The notes under the pieces were generated by a model, which searched no databases, was not told the origin of the DNA, and saw nothing but the letters and a program-made list of their open reading frames with translations. Positions 26,418 through 39,965 of a stretch of 64,000 nucleotides of DNA are shown here, one piece after another; position 1 is the stretch's first letter; every line of letters begins with the position of its first letter. The DNA comes from Microbacterium sp. (GTDB lineage Bacteria > Actinomycetota > Actinomycetes > Actinomycetales > Microbacteriaceae). A program made the translations under genes and the position numbers. Location: the NCBI GenBank assembly GCA_017306415.1, contig JAFKIL010000003.1:124001-188000 (forward strand), given 5' to 3'.

Positions 26418-26678
26418 TCAGGCGACCAGTGCCGCCTCACCCGCGACGATGGTCACGACGTCGTTCTCGACGGAGATGAAGCCGTCCTGCGCGTTCGCGA
26501 TGATCTTCGGACCCTCGGGCGGCGTGATCCGCACCTGCCCCTCGGCGAGGATCGCGAGCATCGGCGTGTGGCCGGCCATGAAGCCGATCTCGCCTATGAC
26601 GGTCTTGGCGACGACGAGGGTGGCCTCGCCGGTCCAGACCGCTTCCTCCGCGGAGACGAGCGTCACCTGCAGCGGCAT
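26418..26678 (-). CDS. atpC: F0F1 ATP synthase epsilon subunit
   Basis: This 86-residue protein carries the epsilon beta-sandwich only (LQVTLVSAEEAVWTGEA, GEIGFMAGHTPMLAILAEG). The C-terminal helical hairpin of longer epsilons is missing, as is usual in actinobacteria. It regulates catalysis and couples rotor to F1. The ATG at 26678 lies one base after the atpD stop; upstream extension of the frame is a shadow of atpD. Confidence 0.95.
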   Translation of the reverse strand: MPLQVTLVSAEEAVWTGEATLVVAKTVIGEIGFMAGHTPMLAILAEGQVRITPPEGPKIIANAQDGFISVENDVVTIVAGEAALVA

Positions 26679-26679
26679 G

Positions 26680-29047
<2,368 letters not shown>

Positions 29048-29059
29048 GCGTCGTTCTAC

Positions 29060-30700
<1,641 letters not shown>

Positions 30701-30769
30701 TGTCTTCCTTCGTTCGTGGGGCCGCGGCCCCGAAAGTCTCCGCCGAAGCCGACGGGAAAGTCTTCAGTT

Positions 30770-31561
30770 TCAGCCGGCGAGGCGCTGCCGCAGCTCCGAG
30801 AGCCGCGACGCCACCGTGCCGTCGATCACGTCGTCGGCGATCTGCACGCGCAGTCCCCCGACCGTGGCCGGGTCGACGACGGTGTTGATCGCCACCTCGG
30901 TGTCGTACCTGGCCGACAGCGCCGCTGCCAGCCTGGTCTGCTGCTGCGCGGAGAGCGGAACGGCCGACGCGACGGTCGCCACCACGCGCTTGCGCTGCGC
31001 CGCCGCCAGCTGGATCGCCCGGCCGAGCAGCTCGCGCACCCGCCGCTCGCGCGGTTGCTGCACGAGCGACGAGGCGATGAGCACCGTCGCCTCGCTCACG
31101 CGGGTCTCCAGCAGCGTGCGCACGAGCTCGCCCTTGACGGCGGAGTCGCCTGCGCGGCTCCCCAGCGCGAGCTCGAGCTCGGGGTTCGCTGCCACCGTGC
31201 GCGAGAACGCGAACAGCTCGGACTCCACGTCGGCGTCGGGTGCCGCCTTGGCCGCGGCCCGCACGGCGAGCTCTTCGATGCCGTCGACGAGATCCGACGA
31301 CGACGACCACGCGTGCTGCACGGCGGTGGACAGCAGCGCCACCGACGCGGTCGCGAACGCCGACCCGAAGAGGTCGGTCACGACCTTGGCCCGCGCGGCG
31401 GGAGCGGCGGACGAGTCGGCGAGTGCGCCGCCGAGCTGCGGCGAGCCTCCGATGACGCGCGCAGCCGCGAACAGCTCGCGCGCCACATCGAGGTCGACCG
31501 CCGACGCGGCGTCCAGCGCCGTCGTCATCGCGGCGACGGCCTGAGTGGTCGCGCTGCCCAT
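30770..31561 (-). CDS. atpH: F0F1 ATP synthase delta subunit
   Basis: This 263-residue subunit is alanine-rich with the delta C-terminal core (VASAVPLSAQQQTRLAAAL, TVVDPATVGGLRVQIADDVIDGTV). The length is typical for actinobacterial delta (about 260-270) and longer than the ~180 residues of E. coli. It joins the peripheral stalk to F1. Its ATG shares a base with the atpF stop (TAATG). Confidence 0.96.
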   Translation of the reverse strand: MGSATTQAVAAMTTALDAASAVDLDVARELFAAARVIGGSPQLGGALADSSAAPAARAKVVTDLFGSAFATASVALLSTAVQHAWSSSSDLVDGIEELAVRAAAKAAPDADVESELFAFSRTVAANPELELALGSRAGDSAVKGELVRTLLETRVSEATVLIASSLVQQPRERRVRELLGRAIQLAAAQRKRVVATVASAVPLSAQQQTRLAAALSARYDTEVAINTVVDPATVGGLRVQIADDVIDGTVASRLSELRQRLAG

Positions 31562-32112
31562 TACGCCTTCCCTGCCGTCTGTGCGGTCTCGAGCTCTGCG
31601 ATGAACCGGTCGACGACGGCCTTGGCCTTCGCGTCGTCCGACAGCGACTCGCCGATGACGCCACCGGCGAGGTCGATCGCGAGCGAACCCACGTCCGTGC
31701 GGAGCGAGACGAGCGCGGACTGCCGCTCGGCGGCGATCTGCGCCTGCGCGCTCGCGGTCACGCGTGCGGCCTCGGCCTGCGCGTTCTCGCGCAGTTCGGC
31801 GAGGATCTTCGCGCCGTCGGCGCGCGCCTGGTCGCGGATCTGCGCGGCCTCGGTGCGGGCCTCGGCGAGCTTGGCGGTGTACTCCTCGAGAGCGGCGGTC
31901 GCACGCGACTGCATCTCCTCGGCGCGCTTGATGCCGCCCTCGATCGCCTCACGGCGAGCGTCGAGCATCGCGTTCATGCTCGGCAGCACCTTCCAGAGGA
32001 AGAATGCCAGCACGATGGCGAACGCGAGCGAGCCCCAGACGAGATCCGGGAGCGCCGGGAGCACCGGACTCTGGGTCTCCTCCGCGGCGGCGGTGACGAA
32101 TGCGTTCAGCAT
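31561..32112 (-). CDS. atpF: F0F1 ATP synthase b subunit
   Basis: This 183-residue protein has one N-terminal membrane helix (DLVWGSLAFAIVLAFFLWKVLPSM) and a long charged coiled coil (RREAIEGGIKRAEEMQSRATAALEEY). It forms the peripheral stalk. It sits 26 bases downstream of atpE. Confidence 0.97.
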   Translation of the reverse strand: MLNAFVTAAAEETQSPVLPALPDLVWGSLAFAIVLAFFLWKVLPSMNAMLDARREAIEGGIKRAEEMQSRATAALEEYTAKLAEARTEAAQIRDQARADGAKILAELRENAQAEAARVTASAQAQIAAERQSALVSLRTDVGSLAIDLAGGVIGESLSDDAKAKAVVDRFIAELETAQTAGKA

Positions 32113-32138
32113 TCAGACTCCTTGGCGTTGACGGCCGA

Positions 32139-33327
<1,189 letters not shown>

Positions 33328-33367
33328 TGCCGTCGACTAAGCCCACCCTATCAAGGATTTCCCAGGG

Positions 33368-33844
33368 TCACGAACCTGGGCGGGGCTCCCCGGGGTCCTC
33401 CGCGGACGTCGGAAGCGCCACGTCGCCCACGTACGGCACGCGCGCCCGGGCGAACACGACGATGTCGATGAGCAGGGACGCGATGGTCGCCGCGAGGGCC
33501 GAGAAGAAGAAGACGAGGGGCGAGATCCAGGGCTGGCCACGCAGGACGAGCATCACCACCACGAAGATGATGACCTTGACGAACCAGCCGCCCAGGACGA
33601 GCGCGAAGTACCCTGTGGAGAAGAGCGTCTCCCCCGCCATCCGCGTCCCGATCAGCATCGTCACGGCGGTGAGCGCGAAGAACACGCCGGCCATCAGGAT
33701 GCCGATGAGCGCGCTGACCAGCCCGGACGGACCGGCGACGAGGAAGCCGATCAACGCGCCGACGACGGCGAGCGCGGCGAGGACGAGTCCCGACCAGATC
33801 AGCGACGAGCGCAGGATGACGGTGGACGAGTGTTTCGTGCTCAT
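33368..33844 (-). CDS. AtpI-like small membrane protein of the ATP synthase locus
   Basis: This 158-residue protein has four predicted membrane helices (around residues 13-38, 42-66, 78-102 and 108-130) and a short acidic-proline tail. Its position directly upstream of atpB, after the WecA-like gene, is where AtpI/AtpZ-type assembly factors lie in actinobacteria. Sequence alone does not prove that role. The ATG overlaps the stop of the WecA-like gene (ATGA); the longer frame upstream is a shadow. Confidence 0.75.
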   Translation of the reverse strand: MSTKHSSTVILRSSLIWSGLVLAALAVVGALIGFLVAGPSGLVSALIGILMAGVFFALTAVTMLIGTRMAGETLFSTGYFALVLGGWFVKVIIFVVVMLVLRGQPWISPLVFFFSALAATIASLLIDIVVFARARVPYVGDVALPTSAEDPGEPRPGS

Positions 33845-34995
33845 GAGCGGGACTCTCCGGAGGGGTGCCGCACGGGGCGGCGGGACGGGCTGAAGGTGAC
33901 GACGAGGCACGCGGCGATCCCGATGAGGGCGAAGACCACGCCGATCCAGTACTGGCCGAACCAGTCCTGGCTGGTCGCGATGTACATGAGCAGGATCGAG
34001 ATGCCGATCACCGCCGTCCACGCGTAGAAGATCAGGACCGCTGCGATGTCGCTGTGCCCCATGTCGAGCATGCGGTGGTGCAGGTGCTTGCGGTCAGGCG
34101 AGAACGGCGACTTGCCGCCCCAGTACCGCCGCAGGACGGCCGAGGCGAAGTCGATGAGCGGCAGGATCACGACCGCGATCGGGAGGAGGATCGGGATGAA
34201 CGCACCCAGCAGCTGCGACCGCCCGAACTCCGCCGGGTCCAGGGTGGCCGGGTCGAACTGGCCCGTGATCGCAATCGCCGACGTGGCCATCAGCAGGCCG
34301 AGGACCAGCGCGCCCGAGTCGCCCATGAACAGCTTCGCGGGGCTCCAGTTGAGGGGGAGGAACCCCAGGCAGGCGCCGATGACGACGGCCGCGATGAACG
34401 AGGCGAGGTTGAAGTAGCTGCTCGCGCCGCCGTCACGGGCGACGATGTAGGAGTAGGCGAAGAAGATCCCGCTCGCGATGAGGCACACGCCCGCGACGAG
34501 CCCGTCGAGTCCGTCGATGAAGTTCACCGCGTTCATCACGATGACGATCGCGAACACGGTGAGGGCGAAGCTGACGGCGCTCGAGGGCACGGTCATGCCG
34601 TAGATCGGGAGCGAGTAGATCTGCAGGTGCCCCAGCCACGCGATCATCCCGGCCGCGAGGAACTGCGCCCCGAGCTTGATCATCCAGTCGAGGTCCCAGA
34701 GATCGTCGGCGATCCCCACGACCACGGTGAGAAGCATCGCGCCGAGGATCGCGTACACCTGCACCGGGTTGCTCCAGAAGATGGAGAAGTACGGGGTGAA
34801 CGCGGATACCGCGAATGCCGCGACCATCCCGAGGAACATCGCGATGCCCCCCAGACGCGGGGTGGGCGTCTTGTGCACGTCCCGCTCGCGGATGCCGGGG
34901 TAGAGCTTGAACCTGAGACTCAGCCGCCACACGGCCCACGAGAGCGCGAGCGTCACGGTGGCGGTGAACAGGATCGTGAAGATGTACTGCTTCAC
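33841..34995 (-). CDS. MraY/WecA-like undecaprenyl-phosphate glycosyl-1-phosphate transferase
   Basis: This 384-residue protein has about eleven membrane helices. It carries the catalytic aspartates GIADDLWDLDW and NFIDGLDGLVAG, the GDSGALVLG segment, and a histidine-rich cytoplasmic loop (DRKHLHHRMLDMGHS) as in WecA/TagO rather than MraY. It transfers a sugar-1-phosphate, probably GlcNAc-1-P, to undecaprenyl phosphate and so starts a cell-wall glycopolymer. The GTG at 34995 overlaps the Sua5 stop (GTGA). Confidence 0.92.
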   Translation of the reverse strand: MKQYIFTILFTATVTLALSWAVWRLSLRFKLYPGIRERDVHKTPTPRLGGIAMFLGMVAAFAVSAFTPYFSIFWSNPVQVYAILGAMLLTVVVGIADDLWDLDWMIKLGAQFLAAGMIAWLGHLQIYSLPIYGMTVPSSAVSFALTVFAIVIVMNAVNFIDGLDGLVAGVCLIASGIFFAYSYIVARDGGASSYFNLASFIAAVVIGACLGFLPLNWSPAKLFMGDSGALVLGLLMATSAIAITGQFDPATLDPAEFGRSQLLGAFIPILLPIAVVILPLIDFASAVLRRYWGGKSPFSPDRKHLHHRMLDMGHSDIAAVLIFYAWTAVIGISILLMYIATSQDWFGQYWIGVVFALIGIAACLVVTFSPSRRPVRHPSGESRS

Positions 34996-35705
34996 CCGTC
35001 GCCGCCGCCGTCGACGTCGTCCGGCGCGGGCGACGCATCGGGGTCGGGCTCGAGGAGGTCCCCCAGCACGTCCTGCAGGCGGGCGCGGGAGATCGCACCC
35101 TCGCGCAGGATCCGGACGACGGGCTCCGCGCCGCCCACGAGAGCGGTCGCATCGACGATGGTCGACGAGATCCCGGTGTCGCTGATCCCGCCGTCGAGGT
35201 AGACCGCGATCGAGTCGCCGAGCATGTCGACGGCGTCCGGAGCGGTGATCGCGGCCGCCCTGCCGGTGAGGTTCGCACTGGAGACCGCGAGCGGCCCCGT
35301 CTCCTCGAGCAGCTCGAGGGCGATGCGATGGGCGGGCTGGCGGACGGCGACCGTGCCGTGGGTCTCGCCGAGGTCCCACGAGAGCGACGGCTGGGCGGGC
35401 AGCACGATCGTGAGGCCGCCCGGCCAGAACTCGTCGATGAGGCGATCGACGGCCTCCGGGACGTCCGACACGAGCGCGCGCATCATGGCGCGACCGGCCA
35501 CCAGGACGGGCGGCGGCGACTGACGGCCTCGGCCTTTCGCCGCGAGGAGCCGCGCGACCGCCTCCGGACTGAACGCGTCGGCGGCGACGCCGTAGACGGT
35601 GTCGGTGGGCAGCACCACGAGCTCGCCGCGGCCGATCGCCTGACGCGCCTGGCGCATACCGGTGAGCAGCTGCGCCTCGTCGCCGCAGTCGTAGAGGGGG
35701 GACAT
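34992..35705 (-). CDS. L-threonylcarbamoyladenylate synthase (Sua5/YrdC family)
   Basis: This 237-residue protein has the YrdC core: LVVLPTDTVYGVAADAF, RLLAAKGRGRQSPPPVLV, FWPGGLTIVLP, VAVRQPAHRIALELL and SSANLTGRAA. It makes threonylcarbamoyl-AMP for the t6A37 modification of ANN-decoding tRNAs. The ATG at 35705 was chosen; a GGAGGG and a TAGACT -10-like hexamer lie just before it. It follows prmC by 38 bases and overlaps the WecA-like gene. Confidence 0.93.
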   Translation of the reverse strand: MSPLYDCGDEAQLLTGMRQARQAIGRGELVVLPTDTVYGVAADAFSPEAVARLLAAKGRGRQSPPPVLVAGRAMMRALVSDVPEAVDRLIDEFWPGGLTIVLPAQPSLSWDLGETHGTVAVRQPAHRIALELLEETGPLAVSSANLTGRAAAITAPDAVDMLGDSIAVYLDGGISDTGISSTIVDATALVGGAEPVVRILREGAISRARLQDVLGDLLEPDPDASPAPDDVDGGGDG

Positions 35706-35743
35706 GTCGCCCTCCAGTCTATCCGCGGCGGGCCGCGGGTCCG

Positions 35744-36628
35744 TCAGGGACGGATCGCCGTCGTCACGCGGTCGCGCAGGGTGAGATCGGGATGCGTGAC
35801 CGCCGCCCGCCATCCGTCGGCAGCGAGCAGTGCGCGGATGGCCGGGCCCTGCCACTCGCCGTGCTCGATCACGATCGTTCCGCCGGGATGCGCGAGCCGC
35901 AGGCCGACGCCGCTCAGGATCCGCACGACGTCCAGCCCGTCCGGCCCGCCGTAGAGGGCCGCAGGTGGGTCGAACAGCCGCACCTCGGGGTCGCGCGGGA
36001 TGGCGTCGTCGGGCACGTAGGGCGGATTGGACGCGACCACGCTCACCCGCCCGTCGAGCTCGGGGAAGGCGTCGGCGAGGTCGGCGAACACCACGCGCGC
36101 GTTCACCGCGCCGATGTGGGCGAAGTTCTCCTTCGCCCACACGAACGCCGCCACGGAGTTCTCGGCCGCGTGCACCTCCGCGTGCGGGACCTCGGTGGCC
36201 ATCGCGAGCGCGATCGCGCCGCTCCCCGTCCCGAGGTCGACGGCGATGGGAGACGGCGACGCGGCGGCGCGCAGCGCGTCGATCGCGACCTGCGCGACGA
36301 TCTCGGTCTCCGGGCGCGGCACGAACACGCCCGGCCCGACCCGCAGCTCGAGATGACGGAAGGGCGCCGTCCCGGTGATGTGCTGGAGCGGCTCGCGGGA
36401 CGCGCGGCGCGCGACGAGCGCCGCGAGCCGGGTCTCGGCATCCGGAGCGATGACATCGCCCCGCAGCGCCGCCGCCTGGACCTCCCCGCGACCTGCGCCG
36501 AGGACGTGCGCCGCCAGCAGCTCCGCGTCGACCGCGGGATCGGCGATGCCGGCAGCGGCGAGCACGTCGACGGCGGCGCGGATCGCGACGGCGAGGCGGG
36601 GGGCGTCGGAGGCGTCGGACGGGTTCAT
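35744..36628 (-). CDS. prmC: Peptide chain release factor N5-glutamine methyltransferase
   Basis: This 294-residue methyltransferase has VFVPRPETE, the SAM site VDLGTGSGAIALAMA and the active-site motif ASNPPYVP. PrmC methylates the GGQ glutamine of release factors. The ATG at 36628 is preferred over the GTG at 36649, because GGAG lies seven bases ahead of the ATG. In many actinobacteria prmC directly follows prfA; here cysK, cysE and a holin-family gene lie between. Confidence 0.95.
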   Translation of the reverse strand: MNPSDASDAPRLAVAIRAAVDVLAAAGIADPAVDAELLAAHVLGAGRGEVQAAALRGDVIAPDAETRLAALVARRASREPLQHITGTAPFRHLELRVGPGVFVPRPETEIVAQVAIDALRAAASPSPIAVDLGTGSGAIALAMATEVPHAEVHAAENSVAAFVWAKENFAHIGAVNARVVFADLADAFPELDGRVSVVASNPPYVPDDAIPRDPEVRLFDPPAALYGGPDGLDVVRILSGVGLRLAHPGGTIVIEHGEWQGPAIRALLAADGWRAAVTHPDLTLRDRVTTAIRP

Positions 36629-36729
36629 GGGCGACTCCAGCCTATCCACGGGGAATCGTCACATTCGGCCGCGTCATAGCCCTGCTCACCTAGGCTGATA
36701 GCGCTCCCGACAGATCGAAAGGCCACGCC

Positions 36730-37668
36730 ATGCCCGGCATCCACTCCGACATCACCACCGCGTTCGGCAACACCCCGCTCGTCCGGCTCAATCACGTGAC
36801 CGAGGGTGCGGGCGCCGAGGTGTACGCGAAGCTCGAGTACTTCAACCCCGGCTCGAGCGTGAAGGACCGCCTCGGCATCGCCCTGGTCAACGCGGCGGAG
36901 GAGGCCGGAGCACTGAAGCCCGGCGGCACGATCGTCGAGGCCACCAGCGGCAACACCGGCATCGCCCTCGCCCTGGTCGGTGCGGCGCGCGGCTACCACG
37001 TCATCCTCACGATGCCCGCCTCCATGTCCAAGGAGCGACGGATGCTCCTGAAGGCGTTCGGCGCGGAGCTGGTCCTCACCGACCCGACCAAGGGCATGAA
37101 GGAGGCCGTGCGCGTCGCGGAGGAGATCGCGGAGAAGACGCCGGGCGCCATCATGGCATGGCAGTTCGAGAACGCCGCCAACCCGGAGATCCACCGCAAG
37201 ACCACGGCCGAGGAGATCTGGCGCGACACCGAGGGCGAGGTCGACATCTTCGTCGCGGGGGTGGGGACGGGCGGGACGATCACGGGCGTCGGCCAGGTGC
37301 TCAAGCAGCGCAAGCCCGGTGTCACCGTGATCGCCGTCGAGCCGACCGCGTCGCCGCTGCTGTCGACCGGGACGCCGGGGCCCGCGAAGATCCAGGGGAT
37401 CGGCCCGAACTTCGTGCCCCCGATCCTGGACACCACGATCTACGACGAGGTCGTCACCGTGGAGTTCGAGGACGCGATCGCGACCGCCCGCGACCTGGCG
37501 GCCAAGGAGGGCCTCCTGGTCGGGATCTCGAGCGGAGCCGCCGCCTGGGCGGCCATCGAGGTCGCCAAGCGCCCGGAGAACGCGGGCAAGAAGGTGGTCG
37601 TCGTCATCCCCGACACGGGCGAGCGGTACCTGTCCACCGCGCTGTTCGAGGACCTCCGCGAGGACTGA
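36730..37668 (+). CDS. cysK: Cysteine synthase A (O-acetylserine sulfhydrylase)
   Basis: This 312-residue PLP enzyme has the Schiff-base lysine in [11 protein letters not shown], the substrate loop [12 protein letters not shown] and the phosphate-binding [10 protein letters not shown]. It makes L-cysteine from O-acetylserine and sulfide. The ATG is preceded by GAAAGG. cysE follows after a single base, so the two act as one unit. The pair is divergent from prmC and convergent with the holin-family gene. Confidence 0.97.
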   Translation: MPGIHSDITTAFGNTPLVRLNHVTEGAGAEVYAKLEYFNPGSSVKDRLGIALVNAAEEAGALKPGGTIVEATSGNTGIALALVGAARGYHVILTMPASMSKERRMLLKAFGAELVLTDPTKGMKEAVRVAEEIAEKTPGAIMAWQFENAANPEIHRKTTAEEIWRDTEGEVDIFVAGVGTGGTITGVGQVLKQRKPGVTVIAVEPTASPLLSTGTPGPAKIQGIGPNFVPPILDTTIYDEVVTVEFEDAIATARDLAAKEGLLVGISSGAAAWAAIEVAKRPENAGKKVVVVIPDTGERYLSTALFEDLRED

Positions 37669-37669
37669 C

Positions 37670-38239
37670 ATGTCCGCCTGGAGTCGCCTTCGCGAGGATC
37701 TGGCGGCCGCGCGCCTGCGCGATCCCGCTGCGCGCAGCTCGATCGAGATCGCTCTGCTCTACCCGGGTCTGCACGCCCTCTGGGCGCATCGGCTCTGGCA
37801 TCGGCTATGGCTGCGCCGCTTCCGCTTCCTGGCGCGGGCCGGCTCGCAGATCACGCGATGGCTCACGGGCATCGAGATCCATCCCGGCGCGACGATCGGG
37901 CGTCGCTTCTTCATCGACCACGGCATGGGCGTCGTGATCGGCGAGACGGCCGAGGTCGGCGACGACGTCATGCTCTACCACGGGGTGACCCTCGGCGGCC
38001 GTCAGCGCGAGGGCGGGAAGCGGCATCCGACGATCGAGGACGGCGTGGCGATCGGTGCCGGCGCGAAGGTGCTCGGCCCGATCACCATCGGTGCCGGATC
38101 GGTGATCGGCGCGAACGCCGTCGTGACCCGTGACGCGCCGCCCGACTCGGTGCTGGTCGGCGTCCCCGCGAAGCCGCGCTCCCGACGTCAGGGCGAGGAC
38201 ACCCGGGCCCTCCTGACGGCGCCCGAGTACTTCATCTAG
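37670..38239 (+). CDS. cysE: Serine O-acetyltransferase
   Basis: This 189-residue enzyme has an alpha-helical N-terminus and left-handed beta-helix hexapeptide repeats ([45 protein letters not shown]). It acetylates L-serine to O-acetylserine for CysK. It is the short EpsC-like form, without the long N-terminal domain of E. coli CysE. It starts one base after the cysK stop. Confidence 0.96.
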   Translation: MSAWSRLREDLAAARLRDPAARSSIEIALLYPGLHALWAHRLWHRLWLRRFRFLARAGSQITRWLTGIEIHPGATIGRRFFIDHGMGVVIGETAEVGDDVMLYHGVTLGGRQREGGKRHPTIEDGVAIGAGAKVLGPITIGAGSVIGANAVVTRDAPPDSVLVGVPAKPRSRRQGEDTRALLTAPEYFI

Positions 38240-38290
38240 CCCCGCGCCGGGACGACGGAACGCGGCCGGAAGAGCCGAGCCCGCGCTCGG

Positions 38291-38365
38291 AAACGCGGAT
38301 GCGGAGCTCGACACGCCGCGGACCCGACGCGGGCGGGCGGCGTGGCCGACGCCTCGTCCGCGTTT
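38291..38365. terminator. Nested inverted repeats, probable bidirectional terminator
   Basis: Between convergent cysE and the holin-family gene, AAACGCGGA (38291-38299) pairs with TCCGCGTTT (38357-38365). Inside that, CACGCCGC (38312-38319) pairs with GCGGCGTG (38337-38344), and CCCG-ACG-CGGG forms the tip. The A- and T-flanked outer stem fits termination from both sides. Confidence 0.6.
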
Positions 38366-38395
38366 TCGCACGCGAGGCGCGACCGCGAGCGGATG

Positions 38396-38794
38396 TCAGG
38401 CCCGCGCTCCCTGGACCTTCTTCTTCAGGAAGAGTCCGGGCAGGAGCCAGGTCGCGAGCGCGGTGACGAGCCACACGATCAGCGTTCCCAGGATCCAGGC
38501 GACGGGGCCGTCGATCCCGATCCCCGCGGCGGGGACGACGACGGCGATGAGCAGCGCGACGAACGTGGAGACCAGACCGATCCCCCCGGTGAGCGCGCGG
38601 GCGTGCCGATGGGTGACCTTGAACAGCCACGGCGCCAGCACGCTCTGGAGCACCGCGAAGATGACCACCGCGAGCACGAAGCCCCACCAGTCGTTCCAGT
38701 GCAGGTAGAAGTCCGGGAGGATGAGGTCCGCGACGATGAGTCCCAGGGCCGCCGAGACGACGAAGATGGCGGCGCGGATGAGGAACGCGATCAT
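38396..38794 (-). CDS. Phage holin family (DUF360-type) membrane protein
   Basis: This 132-residue protein has four membrane helices and the family-like motifs LIVADLILPDF, WWGFVLAVVIFAVLQSVLAPWLFK and WLLPGLFLKKK. Proteins of this type are chromosomal and of unknown function; despite the family name there are no phage genes nearby. The ATG at 38794 lies six bases after TAGCGT, which suggests a leaderless transcript; a GTG two codons upstream is the alternative. It lies between prfA and the cysE 3' end. Confidence 0.8.
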   Translation of the reverse strand: MIAFLIRAAIFVVSAALGLIVADLILPDFYLHWNDWWGFVLAVVIFAVLQSVLAPWLFKVTHRHARALTGGIGLVSTFVALLIAVVVPAAGIGIDGPVAWILGTLIVWLVTALATWLLPGLFLKKKVQGARA

Positions 38795-38846
38795 GCGCAC
38801 ACGCTATCGCCTCGGCCGTCGGCTCCGCGCCATGTGACGCGGGACG

Positions 38847-39938
38847 TCAGGCGTCGGCGAGCGCGGCGAGGCGCGCTTCTTCGTCCGCCTGGATGGCGGA
38901 CTCGATGATCGGGTCCAGGGCGCCGTCCATCACCTGGTCGAGGTTGTAGGCCTTGTAGCCGGTGCGGTGATCGGCGATGCGGTTCTCGGGGAAGTTGTAC
39001 GTGCGGATCCGCTCCGAGCGGTCCATGCCGCGGATCTGCGAGCGCCGGGCATCGGATGCCGCAGCCTCGCGCTCCTCCTGCTGCCGGGCGAGCAGCCGCG
39101 CGCGCAGCACCCGCATACCGGCCTCGCGGTTCTGCAGCTGCGACTTCTCGTTCTGCATCGACACGACGATGCCGGTCGGCAGGTGCGTGATCCGCACCGC
39201 CGAGTCGGTCGTGTTCACCGACTGGCCACCCGGGCCCGAGGACCGGAAGACGTCGATCTTGAGGTCGTTGGCGTTGATCTCGATCTCGTCGGGCTCGTCG
39301 ACCTCGGGGAAGACGAGCACTCCCGTCGTGGAGGTGTGGATGCGCCCCTGCGACTCGGTCGCCGGCACCCGCTGGACGCGGTGCACGCCGCCCTCGTACT
39401 TGAGGTGCGCCCACACGCCCTGGGCGGGATCGGTGGACGACCCCTTGATGGCGACCTGGACCTCCTTGTACCCGCCGAGGTCCGATTCGCTGCGCTCCAG
39501 GAGCTCGGTCTTCCAGCCCTTCGACGCCGCGTACTGCAGGTACATCCGCAGCAGGTCGGCGGCGAACAGCGCCGATTCCGCGCCGCCCTCGCCCTGCTTG
39601 ATCTCCATGATCACGTCGCGCGCGTCGTCGGGATCGCGCGGGATGAGGAGCCGCCGGAGCCGCTCCTGCGCGGCGTCGCGCTTGGCCTCCAGCAGAGGGA
39701 CCTCTGCCGCGAACGCCTCGTCCTCCTTGGCCAGCTCGCGGGCGGCGTCCAGATCGTCGGATGCCGCGATCCAGGCGTCGTTGGCCGCCACGATGCGCGA
39801 CAGCTCGGCGTAGCGCCGGTTCACGCGCTTGGCGCGCGCGGCGTCGGCGTGCACCGCCGGATCGGAGAGCTCCTCCTGGACGGCCTTGTGCTCGTCGAGC
39901 AGGCCCTTGACCGACTCGAACATCGCGGGCTCAGCCAC
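38847..39938 (-). CDS. prfA: Peptide chain release factor 1
   Basis: This 363-residue protein has the GGQ catalytic loop [19 protein letters not shown] and the RF1 codon-recognition region ([20 protein letters not shown]). It terminates translation at UAA and UAG. The GTG at 39938 is supported by GGGGAG about six bases upstream; an ATG five codons later is possible. It follows rho by 27 bases, and the two probably share a transcript. Confidence 0.97.
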   Translation of the reverse strand: MAEPAMFESVKGLLDEHKAVQEELSDPAVHADAARAKRVNRRYAELSRIVAANDAWIAASDDLDAARELAKEDEAFAAEVPLLEAKRDAAQERLRRLLIPRDPDDARDVIMEIKQGEGGAESALFAADLLRMYLQYAASKGWKTELLERSESDLGGYKEVQVAIKGSSTDPAQGVWAHLKYEGGVHRVQRVPATESQGRIHTSTTGVLVFPEVDEPDEIEINANDLKIDVFRSSGPGGQSVNTTDSAVRITHLPTGIVVSMQNEKSQLQNREAGMRVLRARLLARQQEEREAAASDARRSQIRGMDRSERIRTYNFPENRIADHRTGYKAYNLDQVMDGALDPIIESAIQADEEARLAALADA

Positions 39939-39965
39939 GACGACTCCCCCTCGCGTGTGACGAGC

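Noticed and set aside
38396-38794. Prophage suggested by the holin-family gene
   Set aside because: No integrase, lysin, capsid or other phage gene is near. Holin-family proteins of this type are common chromosomal membrane proteins.
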